Shown: positions 25,167-33,826 of the stretch, one piece after another
How the letters are laid out: the number at the start of each line of letters is the position of its first letter
Position numbering within the stretch: position 1 is the stretch's first letter
Source of the DNA: Pseudomonas sp. Root71
GTDB lineage: Bacteria; Pseudomonadota; Gammaproteobacteria; Pseudomonadales; Pseudomonadaceae
Direction: 5' to 3'
Length of the DNA stretch: 64,000 nucleotides
NCBI RefSeq assembly: GCF_001429045.1
Contig: NZ_LMHY01000003.1
Span: 59,636 to 123,635, forward strand
Made by a program: the position numbers and the translations under genes
Notes under the pieces: generated by a model
The model's database searches: none
Told to the model about the DNA's origin: nothing
Seen by the model: the letters and a program-made list of their open reading frames with translations, nothing else

Positions 25167-27383
25167 ATGAAAAACCCTACACACTTCACCGCACCAACAC
25201 TGCTCGGTTGCGCCGTGTTTACTGTCAGCACGCTGGCATTGGCAGAGGGCAACCCGGATCGCGAGGTTTACTTTGGCCAGACGCACTCGCACAGCTCCTG
25301 GTCAATTGATGCCTACCTGATCGGCAACCACCAGGTCGATCCCGAGCAGACGTACCAATTCTCACTGGGGATGCCGATCAAGCATCCAATGGGGTTTGAA
25401 GTACAACTCAAGGGTCGCCCGCTGGATTTCCATGGCGTGACCGACCACTCGGAATACGTGGGCGTAATCGCCCTGGCCAACGATCCGAAGTCAGACTTCA
25501 GCAAGCAGCCCATCGCGCAAAAGCTGATTGTCAAAACCCCGGAAGATTTCAACCGGGTGTTCAAATGGATCGCCGGCAGCTTGAGCCACCCGATCAAGGA
25601 GCTGATCGATCCGAAGGTCGCCGGCAATATCTGGCAGCAGAGCATCGCCATCGCCGACAAGTACTACAAGCCCGGCAAGTTCACCACGTTTGTCGCCTAT
25701 GAATGGACCTCGGCCCCCAACAATCAAAACATGCACCGCAATGTGTTTTTTCGCGACTCGAAGAAGGTGCCGGACCTGCCCTTCACAGCCCTCGATTCGG
25801 ACAAACCGGAGGATTTGTGGGGCTGGATGGACGATCAACGCAAAAAAGGCAACGAGGTGCTGGCGATCTCCCACAACGCCAATCTCAGCAACGGCCTGAT
25901 GTTCCCAGTGGACGTAGATGACCGTGGCCGCCCCATCGATGCCGCCTGGGCCGAGACGCGGATGCGCAATGAATCCCTCACCGAAATTCACCAGGTAAAG
26001 GGCACCTCGGAAACCCACCCCGAACTGTCGCCGACAGACGAATTTGCCAATTATGAAATCATGAATTTCCTGCTCGGCATCGACAACAGCACGTCGAAAA
26101 TCAATGGCAGTTACGTAAGGCAAGCCTGGCAAAACGGCATGGCTTTGCAGCAAGCCCGTGGATACAACCCCTACAAAATGGGCGTGGTCGGCGCCAGCGA
26201 CTCGCACAATGGGGTGATTCCTTATTCCCAAAGCTACAACTTCGGCTCCCACGGCTTTACCGACAGCACCCCGGCGGCGCGTCTTTCCGGCAAACAGAAC
26301 TCGGGGTTGATTGCCTTGCAAACCAGCACTTCCGGTCTGGCCGGTGTCTGGGCCGAAGAAAACACCCGCGAAGCGATCTTCGATGCCATGAAGCGCAAAG
26401 AAGTCTATGGCACCAGCGGCGTGCGCATCCCCGTGCGCATGTTTGGTGGCTGGGGCTTCGACAGCGGTTTGTGGAATGAAAAAGACTGGGTGCATGCGGC
26501 CTACGCCAAGGGCGTTCCCATGGGCGGCGACTTGCCGGCAAAACAGGGCAAACAGGCGCCGTCCTTCGTGGTGTGGGCGGTCAAGGATGTCGACGATGGC
26601 AACCTCGACCGAATCCAGATCATCAAGGGCTGGACCAAAAACGGCCAGACCTTCGAGAAGATCTACGACGTCGCCTGGTCCGGTGATCGCCAACCGGACC
26701 AGGCCACCGGCAAAATCCCACCGGTGGGTTCCACGGTCGATGTTTCCAAGGCGACTTACACCAATACCATTGGTGCCACCGAGCTGAAAAAAGTCTGGGT
26801 CGATCCGGATTTCGATCCGGCCCAGCACGCGTTCTACTACGCCCGCGTGCTCCAGATTCCGACCCCGCGCTGGAGCACCTATGACGCGGCCAAGTTGCAA
26901 GTGCCGCCACCGGCCGATGTCTCGGCCACCGTCCAGGAGCGTGCGTGGACTTCGCCGATCTGGTACACGCCGACCGTTGAGGACAGCAAGCTTGTCGCTG
27001 CTGGCAAAACCATCGACCAGCTGAAAAGCGAAGGCGCCAAAGCGCTCACTAACGAGCAGTTGCAAGCCTACGTGGTGGGTAAGACCATCAAGGTGCGCAA
27101 TACCGTCACGGGCCAGACGTTCGAGATCGTCTATGGAACAGGAGGCCAACGCCTGGTCACCAGCGTCGATGGCAAGCCGCCTACGCAAGGGGAATACCTG
27201 AACCTGCTGCATGACGGCCAGTTTGGCGTGCCGGCCAAATATGAAATCAAGGACGGGCATCTGGTGACAACACTCGGCGGTACGCCCTTCGAGGCCACAG
27301 TATTCGAGCAAAACGGTAAATACATGGCGGTTCGCAGCAATGAGTTTGGCTATGTGAATTATGAAGTTGAGGAGGTCAAGTAG
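25167..27383 (+). CDS. DUF3604 secreted protein (PHP-like metal-site motifs)
   Basis: The 738-residue protein starts with a signal peptide (MKNPTHFTAPTLLGCAVF... ending ALA) and a GGAGACG ribosome site. The DUF3604 body has histidine/aspartate motifs like those of PHP-type metal-dependent hydrolases: GQTHSHSSWS near the mature N-terminus, GVTDHSEY, AISHNANLSNG and GASDSHNG. These would build a polynuclear metal centre. The family is widespread but uncharacterised. It is third in an operon-like row with the parvulin and HupE-like genes and borders the ferulate cluster. A GC-rich hairpin without a T-run (27387-27403) follows the stop. Confidence 0.85.
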   Translation: MKNPTHFTAPTLLGCAVFTVSTLALAEGNPDREVYFGQTHSHSSWSIDAYLIGNHQVDPEQTYQFSLGMPIKHPMGFEVQLKGRPLDFHGVTDHSEYVGVIALANDPKSDFSKQPIAQKLIVKTPEDFNRVFKWIAGSLSHPIKELIDPKVAGNIWQQSIAIADKYYKPGKFTTFVAYEWTSAPNNQNMHRNVFFRDSKKVPDLPFTALDSDKPEDLWGWMDDQRKKGNEVLAISHNANLSNGLMFPVDVDDRGRPIDAAWAETRMRNESLTEIHQVKGTSETHPELSPTDEFANYEIMNFLLGIDNSTSKINGSYVRQAWQNGMALQQARGYNPYKMGVVGASDSHNGVIPYSQSYNFGSHGFTDSTPAARLSGKQNSGLIALQTSTSGLAGVWAEENTREAIFDAMKRKEVYGTSGVRIPVRMFGGWGFDSGLWNEKDWVHAAYAKGVPMGGDLPAKQGKQAPSFVVWAVKDVDDGNLDRIQIIKGWTKNGQTFEKIYDVAWSGDRQPDQATGKIPPVGSTVDVSKATYTNTIGATELKKVWVDPDFDPAQHAFYYARVLQIPTPRWSTYDAAKLQVPPPADVSATVQERAWTSPIWYTPTVEDSKLVAAGKTIDQLKSEGAKALTNEQLQAYVVGKTIKVRNTVTGQTFEIVYGTGGQRLVTSVDGKPPTQGEYLNLLHDGQFGVPAKYEIKDGHLVTTLGGTPFEATVFEQNGKYMAVRSNEFGYVNYEVEEVK

Positions 27384-27386
27384 CGT

Positions 27387-27403
27387 CGGGGCTGGACGCC
27401 CCG
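27387..27403. terminator. GC hairpin between convergent genes
   Basis: CGGGGC-TGGAC-GCCCCG stands three bases after the DUF3604 stop and upstream of the convergent thiolase stop. There is no T-run. Confidence 0.45.
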
Positions 27404-27476
27404 TTGCAGCAAGATCAATACCCTCACGAACCGTTCATTAGCGGACAACACAGGCTGTCCGCCAGCCGAGGAAATC

Positions 27477-28730
27477 TCAAGCACACCAGGCCGGGTTCTC
27501 TATCAATAGCGCCATGCCCTGCCCGCCGCCAACACAGGCCGCGGCGACGCCGTAACGCAGATTGTGCTCACGCAGTTGTCGGGCCAGGGTCAGCACCAGA
27601 CGCAAGCCGCTGGCGGCCAAGGGGTGGCCAAGCGCCAACGAACCGCCCTGGACGTTCATACGCGAAGGGTCCAGTTCCAGTTCCTGAGCCACCGCCAAGA
27701 CCTGGGCGGCCTGGGCTTCGTTGATTTCAAAGCGACCGATCTGCTCCAGGTTCAGGCCGCTGCGTTGCAACAGCAGGCGAATCGCCGGTGCCGGACCGAT
27801 GCCCATGAACTCCGGCGCCACCCCGACCACCGCGCTGGCCCGCAGCAAGGCCAAGGGTGTATCCCGACAGGCCGAAGCGCGCCCGACCAGGGCAGCCGCC
27901 GCGCCATCAACCACCGCACAACTGTTGCCGGCGGTTTGCACCCCGTCTTCGTGCACGCTGCGCAACCGGGCCAACGCCGCGATGTCACCGGGTCGTGGGT
28001 GGCTGTCCTGACTCACCGTGGCGACACCGCGTGACAGGCGGATGCCCCGTGGCTGATAGCCTTGCAGTTCGAACACCTGATGCCCCACGGCAACGATCTC
28101 GGGTGCCAGCCACCCCGCTTGTTGTGCCGCAAACGCCTGCTGATGACTGGCACAGGCGTAGGCGTCCACCGCTTCGCGACTCAGCCCATAACGCCGCGCC
28201 AGGTTGTCGGCGGTGGTGATCATGTCCACCCCGGGGGCCGGGTCGTACAAGGCTTCCCAGAGAAAATCCTTGAACTGCACTTGCGCGCCAAGGCGGAAGC
28301 CACCTCGATGGGTATAGGCCGCAATCGGATTGCGCGACATCGATTCGGTGGCCACGCACAGAGCCAATTGCACGCCGTCATCCAATTGCCTGGCGGCCTG
28401 GCGCAGCAGTTCGAAACCGGTGGCGCAGATGCGCTGCACCCCCAGTGCCGGTACCGACTGCGCCACGCCGCTGTAGAGGCCAATGTGCCGTGGCAGCAGG
28501 TAGGCATCGAAGCTGGCCTGGGCCATGGAGCCCGCCAGCACGCTGTCGACCGCCAGCGGATCGACTTGCGCGCGCGCCAGTACTTCGCGCCCGACCTTGA
28601 TGCCCAGGTCGATCGGCGACACCTCGGCCAACGCCCCGCCGAGGTCCACCCACGGCGTGCGCACCGCATCGAAAATCGCCGCATCGGTAAAGGCCGAGTA
28701 CTGCCCGCCGGTGTTCAGGACTTCGCTCAC
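27477..28730 (-). CDS. aat: Thiolase of the ferulate cluster
   Basis: The start is a GTG at 28730 overlapping the fcs stop (GTGA), which gives 417 residues; the longer ATG frame reads back into fcs. Thiolase motifs are complete: nucleophilic Cys in QRICATGFELL, GHPLAASG with the His, and CVGGGQGMALL with the second Cys. A beta-ketothiolase gene named aat accompanies ech, vdh and fcs in the Pseudomonas sp. HR199 ferulate cluster. There it was proposed for a CoA-dependent beta-oxidative route and was not essential. The gene name is by position and similarity. Confidence 0.85.
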   Translation of the reverse strand: MSEVLNTGGQYSAFTDAAIFDAVRTPWVDLGGALAEVSPIDLGIKVGREVLARAQVDPLAVDSVLAGSMAQASFDAYLLPRHIGLYSGVAQSVPALGVQRICATGFELLRQAARQLDDGVQLALCVATESMSRNPIAAYTHRGGFRLGAQVQFKDFLWEALYDPAPGVDMITTADNLARRYGLSREAVDAYACASHQQAFAAQQAGWLAPEIVAVGHQVFELQGYQPRGIRLSRGVATVSQDSHPRPGDIAALARLRSVHEDGVQTAGNSCAVVDGAAAALVGRASACRDTPLALLRASAVVGVAPEFMGIGPAPAIRLLLQRSGLNLEQIGRFEINEAQAAQVLAVAQELELDPSRMNVQGGSLALGHPLAASGLRLVLTLARQLREHNLRYGVAAACVGGGQGMALLIENPAWCA

Positions 28731-30625
28731 GACTTCGCCCCGGCACGCAGGATGGCCGGATCGAGCCCGCGATACAGCGCCTCGACCTGCTCCGCGCGCC
28801 ACTGCAATACCGCACGCTGATTGATCGAGCCCTTGTCGGTGATTTCACCCCGGTCGATAGACGCCGGCTCGTCGAGCAAGGCGATCCATTCCAGGCGACT
28901 GGCATTGCCCGTGGCGTCGCGATTGAGTCGCTGCAACCAGCCGGCAAACCATTCGCGCACCGGCGCGCTGGCCAACACCTCGGTGTCACTGGCACTGGCC
29001 GCCAACCCTGATAGCCGTCGACATTCGAACATCCGCGCAAACACCAACGCGCCCAGGCATTCGCGATCCGGCGCGGTCACCACCAGGTCCTGGACATAGG
29101 GCGAACCTTCGAGCACCGCACGACTGCGCAAGAGCCCGACGCTGACAAACACGCCGGATGACAATTTGAAATCTTCGGCGATACGCCCGTCGAACATCAG
29201 CCCCAATTGCGGATCACGCGGGTCGGCGAGCTTGAGCGCATCGCCGGAACAGTAGAAGCCCTGCGGGTCGAACGCATCGAGCGTCTGCTGCGGTGACCGC
29301 CAGTAGCCGGGCATGATGTGCGGCCCACGAAAGCGCCCTTCCAGCTTGCCGTCCACCGGCACCAGGCGCACCTCGCAACCGGGCGCCGGCAAGCCGACAT
29401 AACCGGCCATGGACAACGGCCCGGTGGTGAAGGTGCAGGACGGTGAAGCCTCGGTCATGCCGAGCCCGGCCATCATGCGGATACGCTCGCCGCAGTGCTG
29501 TTCGCTGATCCGGTCGAGGCGGTCCCAGACGCTTTGCGACAGACCGGCCGCAGCAAAGAAAAACAGGCTGATGCGCTTGAAAAAGATCTCCCGCAACTCC
29601 GCGTCCTGCTCCAGTGCCGAGGCCAGTTCCTCCCAGCCCTTGGGCACGGTCAGGTAGGCGGTGGGCGACACTTCCTTGAGGTTACGCAGGGTCTGCGCGA
29701 AACCCTGCGCCGTGGGCTTGCCGTCGTCCAGGTAAAAGCTGCCACCGTTGTAGAGCACGATGCCGACGTTATGGCTGCCGCCGAAGGTGTGGTTCCATGG
29801 CAGCCAGTCCACCAGCACCGGCGGTTCTTCGCCGAACACCGGAAACGTCTGCAACAGCATCTGTTGGTTAGAGCACAGCATGCGCTGGGTGGTGATCACC
29901 GCCTTGGGCAGTTTGGTCGAGCCAGAGGTGAACAGGAACTTGGCGATGCTGTCCGGCCCCGTGCCGGCAAACGCGGCTTCGGCCTCGGCCCCGCCCGGCT
30001 GCTCAAGCAGGCTGGCAAAGCTGACCTGGTTACGCCCGGCGATTTGGCCACGGACGGTGATCAATGGCGTTTGGGCCGGCAGCACCGCCTCGATGGCGCG
30101 TTGGTAGGCCGCGGCGTCACTGACAAACACCAGGCCGGGCTGCAGCAGCTCGCAGACGTGACGCAGCTTGGCGAAATCCTGGGACAACAGCGAATAGGCC
30201 GGCGATACCGGGCAGTAGGGAATGCCCGCGTACAGGGCACCGAACGCCAGTTGCAAATGTTCGATGTCGTTGCCCGAAAGCAGCACCAACGGTTTCTCTG
30301 CGCACAGCCCGTAACTCAATAAGCGCTGGGCAATGGCGCGAACGCTGTCGAGCATCTCGGCATAGCTGACCCGGCGCCACTCACCGTCGGCCTGGCGGGC
30401 GGCAATGAAAGTCTGCTCGGGACGCACCCGGGCCCAATGCACCAGACGGTCAAGCAGGCGCGGCGGATACTCGGCCAATGGCTCCAGGGAACGCATGTGC
30501 AATGCGCCCTGCCGCTCTGTCACCTCGACCGCGGCGCGACCGATGGACACGTGGCGGTAGCGCGGCGCGCCGGCCTCGGTGTGGGGTTGCGATCTGAATT
30601 CGGAACTCACGTGCTTGTTCTCCAT
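28727..30625 (-). CDS. fcs: Feruloyl-CoA synthetase
   Basis: About 632 residues from the ATG at 30625. A GTG at 30610 has GGAG nine bases upstream and may be the true start. It is an acyl-adenylate-forming enzyme with the AMP-binding motif FLFTSGSTKLPKAVITT and the later segments DWLPWNHTFGG, GLGMTEASP and MPGYWRSPQ. It charges ferulate, and usually p-coumarate and caffeate, with CoA. It lies downstream of vdh and overlaps the thiolase. Its length fits the feruloyl-CoA synthetases of pseudomonads better than general acyl-CoA ligases. Confidence 0.9.
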   Translation of the reverse strand: MENKHVSSEFRSQPHTEAGAPRYRHVSIGRAAVEVTERQGALHMRSLEPLAEYPPRLLDRLVHWARVRPEQTFIAARQADGEWRRVSYAEMLDSVRAIAQRLLSYGLCAEKPLVLLSGNDIEHLQLAFGALYAGIPYCPVSPAYSLLSQDFAKLRHVCELLQPGLVFVSDAAAYQRAIEAVLPAQTPLITVRGQIAGRNQVSFASLLEQPGGAEAEAAFAGTGPDSIAKFLFTSGSTKLPKAVITTQRMLCSNQQMLLQTFPVFGEEPPVLVDWLPWNHTFGGSHNVGIVLYNGGSFYLDDGKPTAQGFAQTLRNLKEVSPTAYLTVPKGWEELASALEQDAELREIFFKRISLFFFAAAGLSQSVWDRLDRISEQHCGERIRMMAGLGMTEASPSCTFTTGPLSMAGYVGLPAPGCEVRLVPVDGKLEGRFRGPHIMPGYWRSPQQTLDAFDPQGFYCSGDALKLADPRDPQLGLMFDGRIAEDFKLSSGVFVSVGLLRSRAVLEGSPYVQDLVVTAPDRECLGALVFARMFECRRLSGLAASASDTEVLASAPVREWFAGWLQRLNRDATGNASRLEWIALLDEPASIDRGEITDKGSINQRAVLQWRAEQVEALYRGLDPAILRAGAKS

Positions 30626-30700
30626 CAAGGCACGCTACCACCAAGCCGCACGAATGGGTATGGTGGTAGCTGCAGCCTTTTTTATTGTTATTTCTGCGGT

Positions 30701-32149
30701 TCAGATCGGGTAATGCCGTGGTCCATGCTGCAAGGTGACCCAGCGCAACTGAGTGAAATGCTCGATGGATGCCTTGCCGCCAAAGCTGCCGTAGCCGCTG
30801 GACTTGACCCCGCCGAAGGGCATTTGCGCTTCGTCGTGCACGGTCGGGCCATTGATATGGCAGATGCCCGACTCGACCCGTTGGGCCAGCGCCAGGGCAC
30901 GCCCGGTATCACGGCTGAAGATCGCCGCCGACAACCCGAACTCGGAATCGTTGGCCAGACGCAACAACGCTTCATCGCCATCACCACGCAACAACACCGC
31001 TACCGGGCCGAAGGACTCTTCGCGGTACAGGCGCATGCTCTCGTTGACACCATCGAGCAGGGTCGGCTGCAAAATGCTGCCTTCCAGTTGCCCGCCAATC
31101 ACCAGCCGCGCGCCCTTGGCGACGGCATCATCGATCAGCGACTTGATGCGCGTGCCGGCACTGGCATCGACCAGCGAACCGAGCACTGAATCCGTCGCCG
31201 CAGGATCACCGGCGCGCAAGGTCTCGACCTTGGCCGCCAGTTTGGCGACGAAGGCATCGGCAACCTTGGCATCGACGATCAGCCGTTCAGTGGACATGCA
31301 GATCTGGCCCTGATTGAAATACGCGCCAAAGGCTGCCGCCGCCACCGCTGCATCCAGGTCGGCATCATCGAGCACCAGCAACGGCGCCTTGCCGCCCAGC
31401 TCCAGCAGCGCCGGTTTGAGGTGACGCGCCGAGAGCTCACCAACGATGCGCCCGACATGGGTCGAACCGGTGAAGTTGACCCGCCGCACCGCCGGGTTGG
31501 CGATCAGCCGCTCGACAATCGCCGGGGCATCGGCCGGGGCATTACTGATGACGTTGACCACGCCATCGCCCAATCCGGCATCCTGCAAGACCAGGCCGAT
31601 CAGGCGGTGTGCCGCCGGGCTCAGCTCCGAAGCCTTGAGCACCACGGTATTGCCGCACGCCAGCGGCATGGCGATGGCGCGGGTGGCGAGAATCACCGGG
31701 GCGTTCCACGGGGCAATGCCCAACACCACACCGCAGGGTTGGCGCAGGGCCATGGCAAAACTGCCCGGCACATCCGAAGGGATGACTTCGCCATTGATCT
31801 GGGTGGTCATCGACGCCGCTTCACGCAGCATGTTGGCCGCCAGCCGCACGTTGAAACCGTACCAGTTGGCCATGGCCCCGGTTTCGCCAGCCGCAGCAAT
31901 GAACTCGTCGCTGCGCGCCTGCAACTGCTCGGCGGCCTTGAGCAAACGGGTGCGACGTTCATTGGGCGCCAGGGCGGCCCAGGCGGGAAACGCTGCCTGG
32001 GCCGCAGCCACCGCGGCATCGGCATCTTCCAGGGTGGCGGCGGCTACCCGCGATACCACTTCACCGGTCACCGGGTTGCGGCGTTCGAAGGTCCGACCGT
32101 CGCGGGCAGGCAGCGACTGGCCGCCAATCAGCAGGGGCACGTCCAGCAT
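30701..32149 (-). CDS. vdh: Vanillin dehydrogenase (aldehyde dehydrogenase family)
   Basis: The 482-residue protein is a standard NAD(P)-dependent aldehyde dehydrogenase. It has the FTGSTHVGRIV dinucleotide motif, the catalytic Glu in LELGGKAPLL and the catalytic Cys in FNQGQICMSTERL, the last being typical of vanillin/salicylaldehyde dehydrogenases. It oxidises vanillin to vanillate with NAD+. It lies between ech (83 bases upstream) and fcs, and the ribosome site AGAGGAATCACC precedes the ATG. Vanillate demethylase genes are not in the window. Confidence 0.92.
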   Translation of the reverse strand: MLDVPLLIGGQSLPARDGRTFERRNPVTGEVVSRVAAATLEDADAAVAAAQAAFPAWAALAPNERRTRLLKAAEQLQARSDEFIAAAGETGAMANWYGFNVRLAANMLREAASMTTQINGEVIPSDVPGSFAMALRQPCGVVLGIAPWNAPVILATRAIAMPLACGNTVVLKASELSPAAHRLIGLVLQDAGLGDGVVNVISNAPADAPAIVERLIANPAVRRVNFTGSTHVGRIVGELSARHLKPALLELGGKAPLLVLDDADLDAAVAAAAFGAYFNQGQICMSTERLIVDAKVADAFVAKLAAKVETLRAGDPAATDSVLGSLVDASAGTRIKSLIDDAVAKGARLVIGGQLEGSILQPTLLDGVNESMRLYREESFGPVAVLLRGDGDEALLRLANDSEFGLSAAIFSRDTGRALALAQRVESGICHINGPTVHDEAQMPFGGVKSSGYGSFGGKASIEHFTQLRWVTLQHGPRHYPI

Positions 32150-32232
32150 GGTGATTCCTCTTTATTGTCTTTATCGGGAATACAGTCGAGCGATACAGAG
32201 CGCCGGGGCAGACATGCACCCGGCGATCAGTC

Positions 32233-33063
32233 TCAGCGCTTGTAGGCCTGCAGACCGGGCTTGATGCTCTTGTCGTCGAGGAACTGCTTCATGCCCTGTT
32301 CGCGACCACCTTCGGTGTCGAGCAGGCGCGACTGGTCGAGCTTGGCGTACAGGTAGTCCTCGTTCTGCTCCCAGGTCAGCTCGCGGCAGCGCTTGAAGCC
32401 ATGCTTGGCCGCACGCAGCACCACCGGGTTTTTCTCCAGCAGGTTGCGCGCCAGATCCACGGTGACTTCACGCAGTTGCGCCAGGGGCACGCTTTCGTTG
32501 ACCAGGCCCATCTCGGCGGCTTTCTGCCCACCGAAGGTCTTGCCGGTCATGATGTAGTACAGCGATTGACGGTGGCCCACGGTGTCGGCCATGGCCTTGC
32601 TCACCAGGTTGCCCGGCGGGATGCCCCAGTTGATTTCCGAGAGGCCGAAGGTTGCTTCATCGGCGCAGATCGCCAGGTCACAGGCCACCAGCGGACTGAA
32701 GCCGCCACCGAAGCACCAGCCGTTGACCATGGCGATGGTTGGCTTGGCGTACATGCGCAACAGTTTCCATTGCCATTGCGAGGCTTCGCGGCGGATTTTT
32801 TCCTGGAGGATCTCCGGGCCCGCGTCCACTTCGCGAAAGTACTCCTTGAGGTCCATGCCCGCGGTCCAGGCGTCACCGGCACCGGTCAGCACCAACACGC
32901 CGGCCGCCGGGTCCTGCTCCAGGGTTTCCAGCACATCGATCATTTCCCGGTTGAGCGTCGGGCTCATGGCGTTGCGTTTTTCCGGGCGATTGAGGATGAC
33001 CCAGGCGATGCCTTCTTCGATCTCGACCTTGACGGTTGTCCAGCGACCTTCGTAATTGCTCAT
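32233..33063 (-). CDS. ech: Feruloyl-CoA hydratase/lyase (4-hydroxycinnamoyl-CoA hydratase/aldolase)
   Basis: The 276-residue crotonase-fold enzyme matches the known P. fluorescens HCHL closely in length and in motifs. It has the oxyanion-hole segment GDAWTAGMDLKEYF and the active-site stretch GWCFGGGFSPLVACDLAICA, then FGLSEINWGIPPG with the catalytic Glu. It hydrates feruloyl-CoA and cleaves it to vanillin and acetyl-CoA. It is first in the minus-strand operon ech-vdh-fcs-aat and divergent from the MarR gene. Confidence 0.95.
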   Translation of the reverse strand: MSNYEGRWTTVKVEIEEGIAWVILNRPEKRNAMSPTLNREMIDVLETLEQDPAAGVLVLTGAGDAWTAGMDLKEYFREVDAGPEILQEKIRREASQWQWKLLRMYAKPTIAMVNGWCFGGGFSPLVACDLAICADEATFGLSEINWGIPPGNLVSKAMADTVGHRQSLYYIMTGKTFGGQKAAEMGLVNESVPLAQLREVTVDLARNLLEKNPVVLRAAKHGFKRCRELTWEQNEDYLYAKLDQSRLLDTEGGREQGMKQFLDDKSIKPGLQAYKR

Positions 33064-33129
33064 GGCGATGCTCTCTTGTTCTTGGCTTGAAGATGACTGG
33101 AAATTAAAGGAGCGATTTAGTTATGTCAA

Positions 33130-33149
33130 TTAACTATTAATCTAATTAA
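33130..33149. promoter_or_regulatory. Probable MarR operator in the ech/marR divergent promoter
   Basis: The AT-rich dyad TTAACTA-N6-TAATTAA (one mismatch) lies about 70 bases upstream of ech. It sits in the only strongly AT-rich part of this 214-base region. The heptamer AATTAAC also occurs twice, 16 bases apart (128-134 and 144-150 of the 33,000s). This placing fits repression of ech by the adjacent MarR protein. Confidence 0.5.
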
Positions 33150-33277
33150 CCATTTTTTTATCTACCCGCAAATATCCTTCCACCCCATCGCGGTGAACGA
33201 CGGGCATAGCTATCAGCGGCCAACCCCGGCAAACTAGATACACTTGTTAACCTCCACCTCTTCAGGATTCACCCGCA

Positions 33278-33766
33278 ATGGCCAAGCCCTCTCCCCTCGC
33301 CGACCAGAGCGAGTCCCCGTCCGCCACCGCCGAGCTGCAGGCACCGCTGGATTCGGCACTGGATGACCTGATCGGCTACGCGATGCGGCGCGCCCAACTC
33401 AAGCTGTTCCAGAACCTGATCGGTCGCCTGTCAGCCCACGACCTGCGCCCCGCGCAGTTCTCGGCCCTGGCGATCATCGACCAGAATCCGGGGCTGATGC
33501 AGGCCGACCTGGCCCGGGCCCTGGCCATCGAGCCGCCGCAGGTGGTGCCGCTGCTCAATAAACTGGAAAGCCGCGCGCTGGCGGTGCGGGTGCGTTGCAA
33601 GCCGGACAAACGCTCCTACGGGATCTTCCTGAGCAAGACCGGCGAAACTTTGCTCAAGGAGCTCAAGCAAATCGCCGCGCAAAGCGATTTCGACTCCACG
33701 TCAGCGCTGACCGGCGGGGAACGCGAAGAACTGCTGCGCCTGCTCAAGAAGGTTTATCAGGACTGA
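33278..33766 (+). CDS. MarR family regulator of ferulate catabolism (FerR/CouR-like)
   Basis: The 162-residue winged-helix protein has the MarR core RPAQFSALAIIDQNPGLMQA, then LARALAIEPPQVVPLLNKLE and the wing with KPDKRSYGIFLSKTG. MarR proteins beside hydroxycinnamate clusters typically repress them and are released by the CoA thioester. It is divergent from ech with an AT-rich dyad between them. The family is certain and the target very likely. Confidence 0.88.
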   Translation: MAKPSPLADQSESPSATAELQAPLDSALDDLIGYAMRRAQLKLFQNLIGRLSAHDLRPAQFSALAIIDQNPGLMQADLARALAIEPPQVVPLLNKLESRALAVRVRCKPDKRSYGIFLSKTGETLLKELKQIAAQSDFDSTSALTGGEREELLRLLKKVYQD

Positions 33767-33775
33767 ACGCGTTAT

Positions 33776-33803
33776 GCCGGCACACCCCCGAGGGGTGGCC
33801 GGC
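33776..33803. terminator. Bidirectional GC-rich hairpin between marR and the porin gene
   Basis: A long stem, GCCGGC-A-CACCCC with GGGGTG-GCCGGC around a three-base loop, lies between two convergent genes. There is no T-run on either side. Confidence 0.55.
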
Positions 33804-33826
33804 CAGGAACATCGAGCAACTTGGCG

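Noticed and set aside
25491..27311. 606-codon minus-strand ORF opposite the DUF3604 gene
   Set aside because: It is a shadow of a gene with clear family motifs and a signal peptide.
27404..27724. Plus-strand ORF opposite the thiolase end
   Set aside because: It is antisense to the GHPLAASG and CVGGGQG thiolase motifs.
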